From Lachnospiraceae bacterium (GTDB lineage: Bacteria; Bacillota; Clostridia; Lachnospirales; Lachnospiraceae): a DNA stretch of 56,525 nucleotides. The position numbers and the translations under genes were made by a program. The notes beneath the pieces are model-generated. The model was not told the DNA's origin and searched no databases. It was given only the letters and a program-made list of their open reading frames with translations. Location: assembly GCA_009774235.1 (NCBI GenBank), contig VSNJ01000007.1:1-56525 (forward strand), in the 5' to 3' direction. This document shows positions 7,510 through 15,264 of this stretch, piece by piece; the stretch's first letter is position 1; each line of letters opens with the position of its first letter.

Positions 7510-10425
7510 CTAATAAAGTCCAAATGCTTTTAAGCTTCCTTTGCCTTCTCCCCTGAATGTAAGGTATATAGGCCATATACCATCAGGTATTGCAATATCT
7601 GCCTGGTTTTCTTCCCATATATTTGAAAACCTGGCAGGTATCCTGGCCAGACACCTGCCATCCCAGGCAAGACGTACCTCAAATACTCCTTTAATATATC
7701 CTCTCGTCCAGATTTTTATTTTCTTTATATCTTTACAGCTGAAATATTTAAATCCTATTGTTGCTGTATCCTGTATATTGGCAATATATCCTGTATCTAT
7801 ACTGCTGTCTTGTGTTATTTTTGGGAAACTGTCTCCTTCCCCAGCATATAAAGAAAATTTATCTGTATACATATTACAGGCAATATACGCAGGATGTACA
7901 CCTTTTCCTTCCAGTGCTTTGCCATTTAAACCACATGAAGTAATTTCTGCCTGTCTGAACATGCCATTGCTGTCCTTTTCAATATACTGGGCACATCCCT
8001 GCCTGCTATACCATGTACCATTAGTCTGGCGGTGGTAGAAAACATACCATTTCCCATTAATTTCTATTATGCTTCCATGGTTATTCCCGCCATATGCCAT
8101 AACCTTATCTGACGGCTTGTATGTACTAATCCCAATATCACAGTTACTTACAAGTACACCTGCATATACAAAATCCTTGTCTGGCTTTTCACTAACTGCA
8201 TAACATAATTCGTGCATTACTTCTGAAGAATATATAAAATAATATTTGCCATCTGCTTTCCTTATTGAGGAAGCCTCAAAAAATGCATGTCCTTTAAAAC
8301 CTGTGTCTTCACTATATTCACTGCCTGGGACAATTATAGCTGGCGGTTTTATAACTGTAAGCATATCTTCACCAAGTACAGTTACTGCTGCTCCTGTCCT
8401 TGATTTATCACCTTTTCCACAAAAACCTGTATACAGGTAAACTTTATCCTTTTCAAAAAGCACTCCTGGGTCAAACTGTGGCTCGTCATTATCCCCTTCC
8501 CCAAGCAGTGTGCCATCAGGATAATGTACATTCCCATAAAACGTATAATGTCCGGCAGGTGTATCACATACGGCAACTGAAACAGTCTGTAATCTATCTA
8601 ATACATAATATAAATAATACCTTCCATCTGCCCCTTTTGCCACATCAGGAGCATAAAGACACATATTGCCACCAGTATTTGCTGGGTCATCCGTCTTACT
8701 GTAAATTACCCCTTCATAACGCCACTCCCCTAAATTTTCTACTGGTGCCGACCAGCATACATAATCTCCAGGGCAGAATACATACCCGTTAAATCTGTCA
8801 TGCGAACCAAATATATATAACCTTCCATCAAAAACATATGGCTCACCGTCTGGTATATATTCCCATGAAGGCAGGTACGGATTATATGCTTCTTTCTTTT
8901 TAAATGTATTTTTAGTAATTCCAGTCTGTTCCATTATAAATCTGGTAAATGGTTTTTCAGTACCAGTATTTACCCTTATGCCATCTGTCCTGAAAAGCAT
9001 TTCACATGCACATTCTTCTGTATAAGGCTTCCATTCTGGCAGTTCTTCCCCATCAGTACCAGTGCCATTTGGATTTCCTGTTTTAATAAAGTTACATAAA
9101 TAATCACACATTTTCCTTGCCAAGTCATAATGTCTTCCTGTAAAAGGCCTCCAGGATTTGGCAAGTGTTTCAAAGAAGAACCATAAATCTACAGAATGGA
9201 AGCTTCCAGGATTATCCCATCCAGGAATATCTGCATCAAAGCAGTAATAATAACAGTTCTCGTTGTTACCATTTTCCCTTGTTTTAAGAAATGTTTCTTT
9301 AACAGCACATTCTATTCCGCTTACAGGTGCATAACCGTTATTGCTGTATACATGGCTTTCCTTAAATTCCATGAATTCTTCTGCTTTTCCACCAAATATT
9401 AATTCCGCTTTTTCTTTTAATTCTTCTTCTGTAGCAGCAGTAATTGTATTTAAAAACTCATCCTTAGTATTTCCTGCCATTACTGGGACTTTAATATATT
9501 TATCTTCTGCAATAAGCTCCAGAGGATTACCCATTAAAAACCTCTGGTCACAAACTGTCAGCATTCTTGGATATTTCTTTACATATTCTGCATATTTCCT
9601 GCTAAGATACTTTGCATCCATCATTCTTGCCTGGCTGATATTTTCTGCCCCTGCAAATTCAAGAAACCTTCTGCCATTTTCCTGTGCACTGTCCATACTT
9701 TCAGGTGCAAAAACAAAATCCCTTTCATAGGGGTTTCTTATCATTCCACTCATTACAACAGCTTTTTGGAATAATCCCTTGTTTTCTTTACAGACCATAT
9801 GTGACAGCACACTGCCTCCGCCTGCAGACTGTCCTGCTATTGTAATATTATCTGGGTCACCACCAAATGCTTTTATATTTCTTTTTACCCACCTAAGCCC
9901 TGCCTGCTGGTCTAAACTTCCAAAATTGGCAGGAGCTTCAGGCTGTTCTAATGTAAGTTCTGGATGTGCCATAAAACCAAACACATTAAGCCTATAACTT
10001 ACAGTAACTACTACTATTCCCCGTCTTGCTATACGCTCACCATCCATCTCCATTTCGGATGTATAACCCCACTGCAGTGCACCACCAAAAAACCATACTA
10101 ATACAGGAAGACAACTGTCTTCTGTCTTGGCATTAGTCCATACATTAAGATACAGGCAGTCCTCATCCATCTCAATATCCGGTTCAACATGCCACTCCCT
10201 GCAGTAAATATCATCTCCAATTCCAGGTCTGTCCTGCACTGGTATTGGTTTAAATTTATAAGCATCTAATATCCCTTCCCAGTTACTACACGGCATTGGT
10301 GCCCTCCACCTGTTTCCATATACAGGCGGTGCTGCAAAAGGAATACCTTTAAATACTGTAATACGTGGGTCCGGTGCTGGCAGACCCCTGGTTAATCCGT
10401 TTTCAGTTTTTGCAATTCTTAACAT
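7510..10425 (-). CDS. Carboxylesterase type B - GH43 - CBM6-like fusion enzyme
   Basis: A 971-residue three-part enzyme, first gene of the operon. Residues 1 to about 500 are a type B carboxylesterase: EDCLYLNVW, nucleophile Ser200 in GQSAGGG, and a catalytic His in GSFHSVDLW. Residues about 505-840 are a GH43 propeller with NPYLPSWEYIPDGEP at its start, FDPGVLF in the middle and the probable acid Glu in FFEASSIRK. The last ~125 residues resemble a CBM6-type beta-sandwich (GFKYFSCKDIKKIKIWTRG). It could remove an ester-linked group and a sugar from the same decorated oligosaccharide. No signal peptide is evident, which is unusual for a protein with a binding module. The start follows GGGAG, and no frameshift is needed to join the parts. 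Confidence 0.88.
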   Translation of the reverse strand: MLRIAKTENGLTRGLPAPDPRITVFKGIPFAAPPVYGNRWRAPMPCSNWEGILDAYKFKPIPVQDRPGIGDDIYCREWHVEPDIEMDEDCLYLNVWTNAKTEDSCLPVLVWFFGGALQWGYTSEMEMDGERIARRGIVVVTVSYRLNVFGFMAHPELTLEQPEAPANFGSLDQQAGLRWVKRNIKAFGGDPDNITIAGQSAGGGSVLSHMVCKENKGLFQKAVVMSGMIRNPYERDFVFAPESMDSAQENGRRFLEFAGAENISQARMMDAKYLSRKYAEYVKKYPRMLTVCDQRFLMGNPLELIAEDKYIKVPVMAGNTKDEFLNTITAATEEELKEKAELIFGGKAEEFMEFKESHVYSNNGYAPVSGIECAVKETFLKTRENGNNENCYYYCFDADIPGWDNPGSFHSVDLWFFFETLAKSWRPFTGRHYDLARKMCDYLCNFIKTGNPNGTGTDGEELPEWKPYTEECACEMLFRTDGIRVNTGTEKPFTRFIMEQTGITKNTFKKKEAYNPYLPSWEYIPDGEPYVFDGRLYIFGSHDRFNGYVFCPGDYVCWSAPVENLGEWRYEGVIYSKTDDPANTGGNMCLYAPDVAKGADGRYYLYYVLDRLQTVSVAVCDTPAGHYTFYGNVHYPDGTLLGEGDNDEPQFDPGVLFEKDKVYLYTGFCGKGDKSRTGAAVTVLGEDMLTVIKPPAIIVPGSEYSEDTGFKGHAFFEASSIRKADGKYYFIYSSEVMHELCYAVSEKPDKDFVYAGVLVSNCDIGISTYKPSDKVMAYGGNNHGSIIEINGKWYVFYHRQTNGTWYSRQGCAQYIEKDSNGMFRQAEITSCGLNGKALEGKGVHPAYIACNMYTDKFSLYAGEGDSFPKITQDSSIDTGYIANIQDTATIGFKYFSCKDIKKIKIWTRGYIKGVFEVRLAWDGRCLARIPARFSNIWEENQADIAIPDGIWPIYLTFRGEGKGSLKAFGLY

Positions 10426-10528
10426 ACTTTCTCCCTGCTATATATAATTAAAATCAATAATAAAAAATACCTTTAAATGATAGTATCTTTTTTAAGGGTA
10501 TAACATTAATTAAAAGTATTCTAATCAA

Positions 10529-10561
10529 TTATTGCGGTTTAATTTCTATTTATTGCGGTTT
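10529..10561 (-). promoter_or_regulatory. Two direct repeats, probable AraC-family operator
   Basis: The 12-mer TTATTGCGGTTT (AAACCGCAATAA in operon sense) occurs at 10529-10540 and again at 10550-10561, exactly 21 bp apart, or two helical turns. Two same-orientation half-sites at this spacing are the standard binding arrangement of AraC/XylS activators. The proximal copy is just over 100 bp upstream of the fusion esterase start codon, a normal activator position. The AraC gene at 1-311 is the obvious candidate to bind here. Confidence 0.7.
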
Positions 10562-10688
10562 TTTAACCTTATCAGGTAAGCCATTTAAGAACCTGCAGAG
10601 ATTATAATTGCTGTCACTGGTGTTAATGCCTGGTTTTTTATTTGAATTATTTATTAATATAATCTAACATATCTGGTAATTAACAGGG

Positions 10689-10716
10689 TTTACTTTTTTA
10701 CAATATATGTTATAAT
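10689..10716 (+). promoter_or_regulatory. Sigma-A-type promoter for the coiled-coil gene
   Basis: -35 TTTACT at 10689-10694 and a consensus -10 TATAAT at 10711-10716, separated by 16 bp. The start codon follows about 50 bp downstream with a GAAAGGATG ribosome site. Confidence 0.55.
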
Positions 10717-10766
10717 ATCTACAAAGTACACAGTTGTTATAACAATTATAGAAAGGATGTGTTAAA

Positions 10767-11111
10767 ATGACAGATGAACAAATGTTATTAGCAATGTCTA
10801 ATATGATGGATGCTAAATTAAAACCTGTCAATAATGAAATACAGTCTTTAAAAACAGGCTTATGTGCAGAAATACAAGCGGTAAAAGCAGACTTACAGGC
10901 AGTAAAAGCAGACTTACAGGCAGTAAAAATATTCCAGGAAAATGTAATATTACCAAGGCTGGAAGAAATAGAATCCTGTTATACTGGCACATATAAGCGT
11001 TACCAGCATGGAATTGATAAAATTGATGTAATGGAAATAGACATAAACAATCTAAAAAAAGTAACTTTGAAACATAGCGAAGCTATAGACAGACTGCAAA
11101 AGATGGCATAA
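10767..11111 (+). CDS. Small coiled-coil protein with heptad repeats
   Basis: A 114-residue acidic, helical protein without signal peptide or membrane segment. Residues about 20-55 hold the repeated heptad AVKADLQ AVKADLQ AVK, and a second coiled coil (IDKIDVMEIDINNLKKV) lies near the C-terminus. I recognise no catalytic domain. The repeat is encoded by a tandem 21-bp unit (10878-10919). It has its own promoter and a good ribosome site and is followed 44 bp later by another small gene of unknown function. It could be an oligomerising adaptor or regulator, but nothing fixes its job. Confidence 0.75.
   Translation: MTDEQMLLAMSNMMDAKLKPVNNEIQSLKTGLCAEIQAVKADLQAVKADLQAVKIFQENVILPRLEEIESCYTGTYKRYQHGIDKIDVMEIDINNLKKVTLKHSEAIDRLQKMA
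10878..10928 (+). repeat. Tandem 21-bp in-frame repeat
   Basis: Two full 21-bp units (10878-10898 and 10899-10919) differ at one base, followed by a partial third (from 10920). Each encodes seven residues, AVKADLQ, so a change in copy number would alter the coiled coil by exactly one heptad without shifting the frame. Confidence 0.8.
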
Positions 11112-11155
11112 CAATACATAAGCAGACATAAACCAATAGTAACGGGAGGGATTTA

Positions 11156-11674
11156 ATGAAGAAAAATAAAACAGGCTATTTTTTTCCAGAAAATGAATAT
11201 ACAAGATATATTATTGGATGTTTCAAAAATGAAGACTTTGTTCCACATATGCTTAAAGAATATAGTGAACTCTTTATTGACAGCCCTAAAATCAGCAGGT
11301 ATTACAAACACGAAGAATGGACTATTATTCCATGTCCTGTAGAAAAAATAAACAGAGGCTGTTTTCTGGACCTTATGAGCTGGTTGTCACAAGACAATGA
11401 AGAAGCATTTGCCATAGCATTACACCCAGAGAAAAGCTATTTTTCCAGAATAGAAGCATTAAATACAGCAGGAGACACAGTTTTAGTGGAATTTGATGAC
11501 GGTATTGTAGTAAGATGGTTTCTTCCACAAGGGCTTATTGATGATAATGCATATTCTGAAATGGAACAGGAAACTCTTGAATTTACCAATATGCTGTCAC
11601 CTTGTAATTGTAAAACTTTCTTAGAGTTTATAGGAGCCAGTGCACTAACTGGATATTTTAACCTCATTAAGTAA
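11156..11674 (+). CDS. Hypothetical protein, 172 residues
   Basis: No family recognised. The protein is soluble, mixed alpha/beta, slightly acidic and without signal peptide. It contains a stretch resembling an anti-parallel beta pair (GDTVLVEFDDGIVVRWFLP) and a CNCKTF motif close to the C-terminus. A strong ribosome site (GGGAGGG, 6 nt spacing) and sense codon use support it as real. It follows the coiled-coil gene by 44 bp, probably in one transcript, and is directly followed by the structured RNA candidate at 11680-11857. Confidence 0.75.
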   Translation: MKKNKTGYFFPENEYTRYIIGCFKNEDFVPHMLKEYSELFIDSPKISRYYKHEEWTIIPCPVEKINRGCFLDLMSWLSQDNEEAFAIALHPEKSYFSRIEALNTAGDTVLVEFDDGIVVRWFLPQGLIDDNAYSEMEQETLEFTNMLSPCNCKTFLEFIGASALTGYFNLIK

Positions 11675-11679
11675 GCCCT

Positions 11680-11857
11680 TTAAAATACACGCTTCTTAAG
11701 CGGTGGGTTTGATTTACCAGGGCTTACTTAGTCTGGCAGGAGATTGGGCTTCTGCCAGACTGCCATAAAGCGGCAATAAGGTTGGTTTGTTATTTGGCAA
11801 ATAGCCAATGCCTTTTTGCAGGCATTGCGGATTGAGAATATCCGCTTGACATTATAA
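11680..11857 (+). ncRNA. Structured non-coding RNA candidate
   Basis: A non-coding stretch less AT-rich than its surroundings, with dense stems. Visible ones are AGTCTGGCAG with CTGCCAGACT (10 bp, near 11730-11760), TTGGC with GCCAA around 11796, CAATGCC with GGCATTG (about 11806-11828), GCGGAT with ATCCGC (about 11829-11847), and a possible long-range closing pair between AAGCGG near 11698 and CCGCTT near 11844. Several stems and conserved-looking single-stranded G-rich runs suggest a large structured RNA rather than a terminator. I cannot assign a class securely. The raiA-type RNA of Firmicutes is one family to test. The strand is inferred from the upstream genes. Confidence 0.5.
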
Positions 11858-11900
11858 TTAATATGGAAGCATTATATAAATGGCAGATAATATAATTTTA

Positions 11901-12398
11901 CTATTTCTGGCTTTTTATTATTGAAATAATATTGTCAAAAGATATTGGAGTGTAATTTATCCTTTCAACAGAAACACAATAATGCTGGCTGCTACATGTT
12001 TTTATTATTGGTGAATTATGAACATGCCCAAATAAATTGGCATATGGCATATTTGTATTTACATATAATGGTTCATGTGATAATATCCAGAAATCTTTAA
12101 TAATCACTGGATAATCATAAACTTCTTCAAATCCTGAATCACGGTAATATTTATTAGTTTCTATATCATGGTTTCCTTTAATAAGAAATTTTCTGCCATT
12201 TAATTTTCTTAATATAGCCTTTTCATTGCCAGCTGCTCCAAAATCTCCTAAAACAAATACATCATCATTATTATTTACAACCTGGTTCCAGCGGCTGGCA
12301 AGTCCACTATCCATTTCTTCAGTATTTTTAAATGGCCTGTTTTCATATAATATTATATTTTCTTCTGAAAAATGTGTATCAGCAATAAAATATACCAT
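11901..12398 (-). CDS. Calcineurin-like metallophosphoesterase
   Basis: A 165-residue single-domain phosphoesterase with all metal-binding blocks in order: DTHF (residues 7-10), GDFG, GNHD, SHEP and GHVH. This set forms the dinuclear metal site of the calcineurin-like superfamily. Small stand-alone members hydrolyse phosphodiesters or nucleotides, and the substrate cannot be inferred here. The start ATG follows AAAGG at 4 nt. It is monocistronic and converges on the RNA candidate at 11680-11857. Confidence 0.9.
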   Translation of the reverse strand: MVYFIADTHFSEENIILYENRPFKNTEEMDSGLASRWNQVVNNNDDVFVLGDFGAAGNEKAILRKLNGRKFLIKGNHDIETNKYYRDSGFEEVYDYPVIIKDFWILSHEPLYVNTNMPYANLFGHVHNSPIIKTCSSQHYCVSVERINYTPISFDNIISIIKSQK

Positions 12399-12689
12399 AA
12401 AACCTTTCCTTTTCCAAATATATAAATTAAATACAACAGTTTACAACTTTTTTAAATAAATAATGTACAAAACCCATTTTATAGTATAATATAACTACAG
12501 GCAATCCAAACAAAAGAAATAATCTTATACATTAGATTTATTATACACCAAAAACATAATAATTGGCAAATTTTTCTTTTATCCTTATTTACTTAAAATA
12601 CATTCTAAAATATTTATAACAGGAAACAAGCCTGCATTTCTTTAGAAACTAATTATATTAAACAGACGTGTGCATTTTTTAAATTCCTC
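12399..12689. other. Intergenic stretch with nothing recognised
   Basis: Divergent gap between the phosphoesterase and the MATE gene. It is very AT-rich. I see no gene, RNA or strong repeat before the promoter at 12690. Confidence 0.5.
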
Positions 12690-12718
12690 TTGAAATTCCA
12701 AGGAAAATCTTGTAAAAT
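12690..12718 (+). promoter_or_regulatory. Sigma-A promoter of the MATE gene
   Basis: -35 TTGAAA (12690-12695), 17-bp spacer, -10 TAAAAT (12713-12718). Transcription would begin near 12725, inside the inverted repeat at 12723-12762. Confidence 0.65.
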
Positions 12719-12722
12719 ATTA

Positions 12723-12762
12723 TAGTTTGCATATGAACTATACAAATGTTTATAGCAAACTA
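12723..12762 (+). promoter_or_regulatory. Inverted repeat at the MATE transcription start (operator or leader hairpin)
   Basis: TAGTTTGC (12723-12730) and GCAAACTA (12755-12762) form an 8-bp dyad around the predicted start site. A tighter dyad TAGTT-N8-AACTA (12723-12740) lies within it. TAGTT/AACTA half-sites directly after the -10 box fit a MarR-type repressor controlling an efflux pump, but no regulator gene is adjacent. Confidence 0.45.
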
Positions 12763-12795
12763 TTTTAATATTATAAAGAAAGGAAGTATTTACAC

Positions 12796-14142
12796 ATGAA
12801 AGATAAAACAACAGAAATTTTTAAAAATGCACCTGTCCCTAAAGCAGTTTTAAACAATGCTATACCATCTATTATAAGCATGATAATGGTACTTGCTTAT
12901 AACCTTGCTGATACATTTTTTATTGGACAGACCAAAGATGCATATATGGTTGCTGCAGTATCAGTTGCCACACCTGCATTTCTTATATTTATGGCTATAG
13001 GAATGTTATTTGGAATTGGTGGTACTTCTCTTATTTCAAGAATGTTAGGACAAGGTAATAACGAAAAAGCTAAAAACATTTCTTCATTCTGTTTCTGGAC
13101 AGGTCTTGTAACCGGAGTAATTTCAATGTTTTTAATATGGGTATTAAATAAACCTATATGCCTGCTTGTCGGCGCAAGTGACGAAACAATGGCATATACT
13201 TCTGAATACCTTTCAATATTAGCTGTTTCAATCCCATTTTTAATTATATCGAATATGTTCAGCAATATTATAAGGTCTGAAGGATATGCCCAAAAGGCAA
13301 TGGTAGGAATGATTATTGGAAATGTTGCAAATATAGTACTTGACCCAGTAATGATACTTTTATTCAAATGGAATATTGCAGGTGCTGCAATAGCAACTAC
13401 TATTGGAAATATACTAGCAAGCATTTATTATATAATGCACCTGGTATCAAAGAACTCTTTGCTTTCAATACATTTAAAAGACTACAAAGCAGGAAACCAT
13501 ATAGCATCTGGTGTACTTTCAATCGGTGTGCCTGCATCATTTAACAGTATACTTATGAGCACATCAAATATTATTATCAATAACTTTATGAAAATTTATG
13601 GTGATATGGCAGTTGCAGGACTTGGTGTTGCAATGAAAGTAAATATGATTGTAGTTATGCTTCTAATAGGCCTGGGTACTGGTATACAGCCACTTCTTGG
13701 CTATTGTTTTGGTGCTAAAAACAAACAAAGGTATATGGCAGTTTTAAAATTCTCACTCTGCCTTGCACTTGCAATGAGCATTGTTATGACAATAATATGC
13801 TATTTTGGTGCGGCACCACTTGTAACAGCTTTTCTCGAAAATAAAGATGCTTTTAGTTTTGGTTTTACATTCTCAAGGATATATATAATATCTGGTCCTG
13901 TATTAGGGATATTATTTGTAATGATTAATGCAATACAATCCACAGGAGCAGCACTGCCATCACTTATACTTTCAGTATCAAGGCAAGGACTTCTATTTAT
14001 ACCTATACTGCTTGTTTTAAATGCAGTGTCAGATACAGCACAGATGCTTGTAATAGCACAGCCTGTAACGGATTACCTGGCAACAGCTTTTTCTGTAATA
14101 CTTTTTATAATAACATATAAAAAATATTTTAAAGAATTCTGA
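12796..14142 (+). CDS. MATE-family multidrug/sodium antiporter
   Basis: A 448-residue protein with about 12 hydrophobic segments in two homologous halves. It shows typical MATE features: NLADTFFIGQ in TM1, a GIGGTSLISRMLGQG loop, and a second-half GLGTGIQPLLGYCFGAKN segment. It belongs to the MepA-like branch that exports cationic drugs, using an ion gradient across the cell membrane. It has its own promoter with an inverted repeat at the transcription start, so it may be induced by substrate. The substrate is not readable from the sequence. The ribosome site is AAAGGAAG. Confidence 0.93.
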   Translation: MKDKTTEIFKNAPVPKAVLNNAIPSIISMIMVLAYNLADTFFIGQTKDAYMVAAVSVATPAFLIFMAIGMLFGIGGTSLISRMLGQGNNEKAKNISSFCFWTGLVTGVISMFLIWVLNKPICLLVGASDETMAYTSEYLSILAVSIPFLIISNMFSNIIRSEGYAQKAMVGMIIGNVANIVLDPVMILLFKWNIAGAAIATTIGNILASIYYIMHLVSKNSLLSIHLKDYKAGNHIASGVLSIGVPASFNSILMSTSNIIINNFMKIYGDMAVAGLGVAMKVNMIVVMLLIGLGTGIQPLLGYCFGAKNKQRYMAVLKFSLCLALAMSIVMTIICYFGAAPLVTAFLENKDAFSFGFTFSRIYIISGPVLGILFVMINAIQSTGAALPSLILSVSRQGLLFIPILLVLNAVSDTAQMLVIAQPVTDYLATAFSVILFIITYKKYFKEF

Positions 14143-14334
14143 CCAATACATTATATACAAACTAATAAGTTTTACCACACGGAAATAATATATGATACTA
14201 ATTTATATTACAATAGCTGGATACTAATATTTAGCAGGTAATTAATCTCTGATATAACAAAATCTAAAAATAATTTGCCAGATTATATGTATAAATTTTT
14301 AAAATCTGTCCACATTTATAAAAGCTGTTTATTT

Positions 14335-14378
14335 AATTACTACAAAACCTGGATTACTTATCTGGTGCTGTAGTAATT
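14335..14378 (+). promoter_or_regulatory. Leader hairpin upstream of the cis-prenyltransferase gene
   Basis: Ten-bp perfect arms AATTACTACA (14335-14344) and TGTAGTAATT (14369-14378), with an inner ACC/GGT pairing. The right arm ends about 25 nt before the ribosome site of the next gene. It could be an operator dyad or an mRNA leader hairpin. It lacks a T-run, so it is not a typical terminator. Confidence 0.4.
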
Positions 14379-14414
14379 TATACAGATATATTGTTAAAAG
14401 TATTGGAGGATATT

Positions 14415-15029
14415 ATGAAACGTATTCCAGAACATATTGGTATTATTCCAGATGGTAACAGACGGTGGGCAAAAATAAATGGATTAAAAAAAGAAGAAGG
14501 TTATGTACATGGACTAGAACCAGGTTTAAAGCTGATTAAAATAGCACAGAATTATGGTATAAAAGAATTAACTTATTATGGATTTACAGTAGATAACTGT
14601 AAGCGTCCAAAAGAACAGGTTACTGCATTTTCAAAAGCATGTATAAGGGCTGTTAAAATGGCTGGACAAGAAAATACAGAATTATATGTAATTGGCAATA
14701 CAAGTTCCTCATGTTTTCCTGAAGAACTGCTTCCATATACAGGCCACAGGAATAAAACTACTTGTAATAACAAGACATTAAAGGTAAACTTCCTAATAAA
14801 CTACGGCTGGAAATGGGACATGAAGAATGGATGGGCATCCCAGGAAATACCAAGAATTGACTTGGTTATCCGGTGGGGCGGAATGTGCCGTTTATCCGGT
14901 TTTCTGCCTATCCAGACCGTCTATTCGGATTTTTATATTGTAAAAGAATTATGGCCAGATTTCCAGGAAAAACAATTTACAGATGCTTTACAATGGTATC
15001 AGGAACAGGATATTACTTTAGGTGGATAG
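14415..15029 (+). CDS. Divergent undecaprenyl diphosphate synthase family protein (cis-prenyltransferase)
   Basis: A 204-residue member of the UppS fold. The pyrophosphate-binding block IIPDGNRRWA has its Asp at residue 13, and the C-terminal signature is present but altered: RWGGMCRLSGFLPIQTVYSDFY replaces the usual R-T/S-G-E-x-R-L-S-N-F block, so the conserved Glu is Met. True UppS enzymes are near 240-250 residues, so this one is short. It is probably a paralogue of the essential enzyme, either with another prenyl product or with reduced activity. ATG 14415 follows TTGGAGGATATT. The frame extends 8 codons upstream without a ribosome site. Confidence 0.8.
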   Translation: MKRIPEHIGIIPDGNRRWAKINGLKKEEGYVHGLEPGLKLIKIAQNYGIKELTYYGFTVDNCKRPKEQVTAFSKACIRAVKMAGQENTELYVIGNTSSSCFPEELLPYTGHRNKTTCNNKTLKVNFLINYGWKWDMKNGWASQEIPRIDLVIRWGGMCRLSGFLPIQTVYSDFYIVKELWPDFQEKQFTDALQWYQEQDITLGG

Positions 15030-15195
15030 ACCATATAAAAATTTATATTATAGCTAGTCCAGCTATTTTTAACAGTTCACGTCTATGAAGAAGGCGGGAA
15101 AGTTGAAAGTCTAACAAATATATAAATGCTTTGGCATTGCCATAGCTAAAATACTTGTATACTAAAAAATGGGAGAACTTAAAATAAATACCATG

Positions 15196-15240
15196 AAAGG
15201 CATAAACTCTTAATAATTTAATAAGATTTTATGCCTTTTT
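15196..15240. terminator. Bidirectional intrinsic terminator
   Basis: AAAGGCATAAA (15196-15206) pairs with TTTATGCCTTT (15228-15238) and is followed by T residues on the plus strand and preceded by A residues. It lies between the converging cis-prenyltransferase and alpha-xylosidase genes. Confidence 0.75.
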
Positions 15241-15264
15241 AGTATTTCTATTATATATTTATGC

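Larger units (their letters stand above)
10426..10766. promoter_or_regulatory. Divergent intergenic region upstream of the xylan operon
   Basis: This 341-bp gap separates the minus-strand xylan operon from the plus-strand coiled-coil gene. It holds the direct-repeat operator (10529-10561) on the operon side and a sigma-A-like promoter (10689-10716) on the other. The stretch 10565-10680 shows no gene or clear structure. A short palindrome TTGTTATAACAA lies at about 10734-10745, just after the promoter. Confidence 0.6.
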
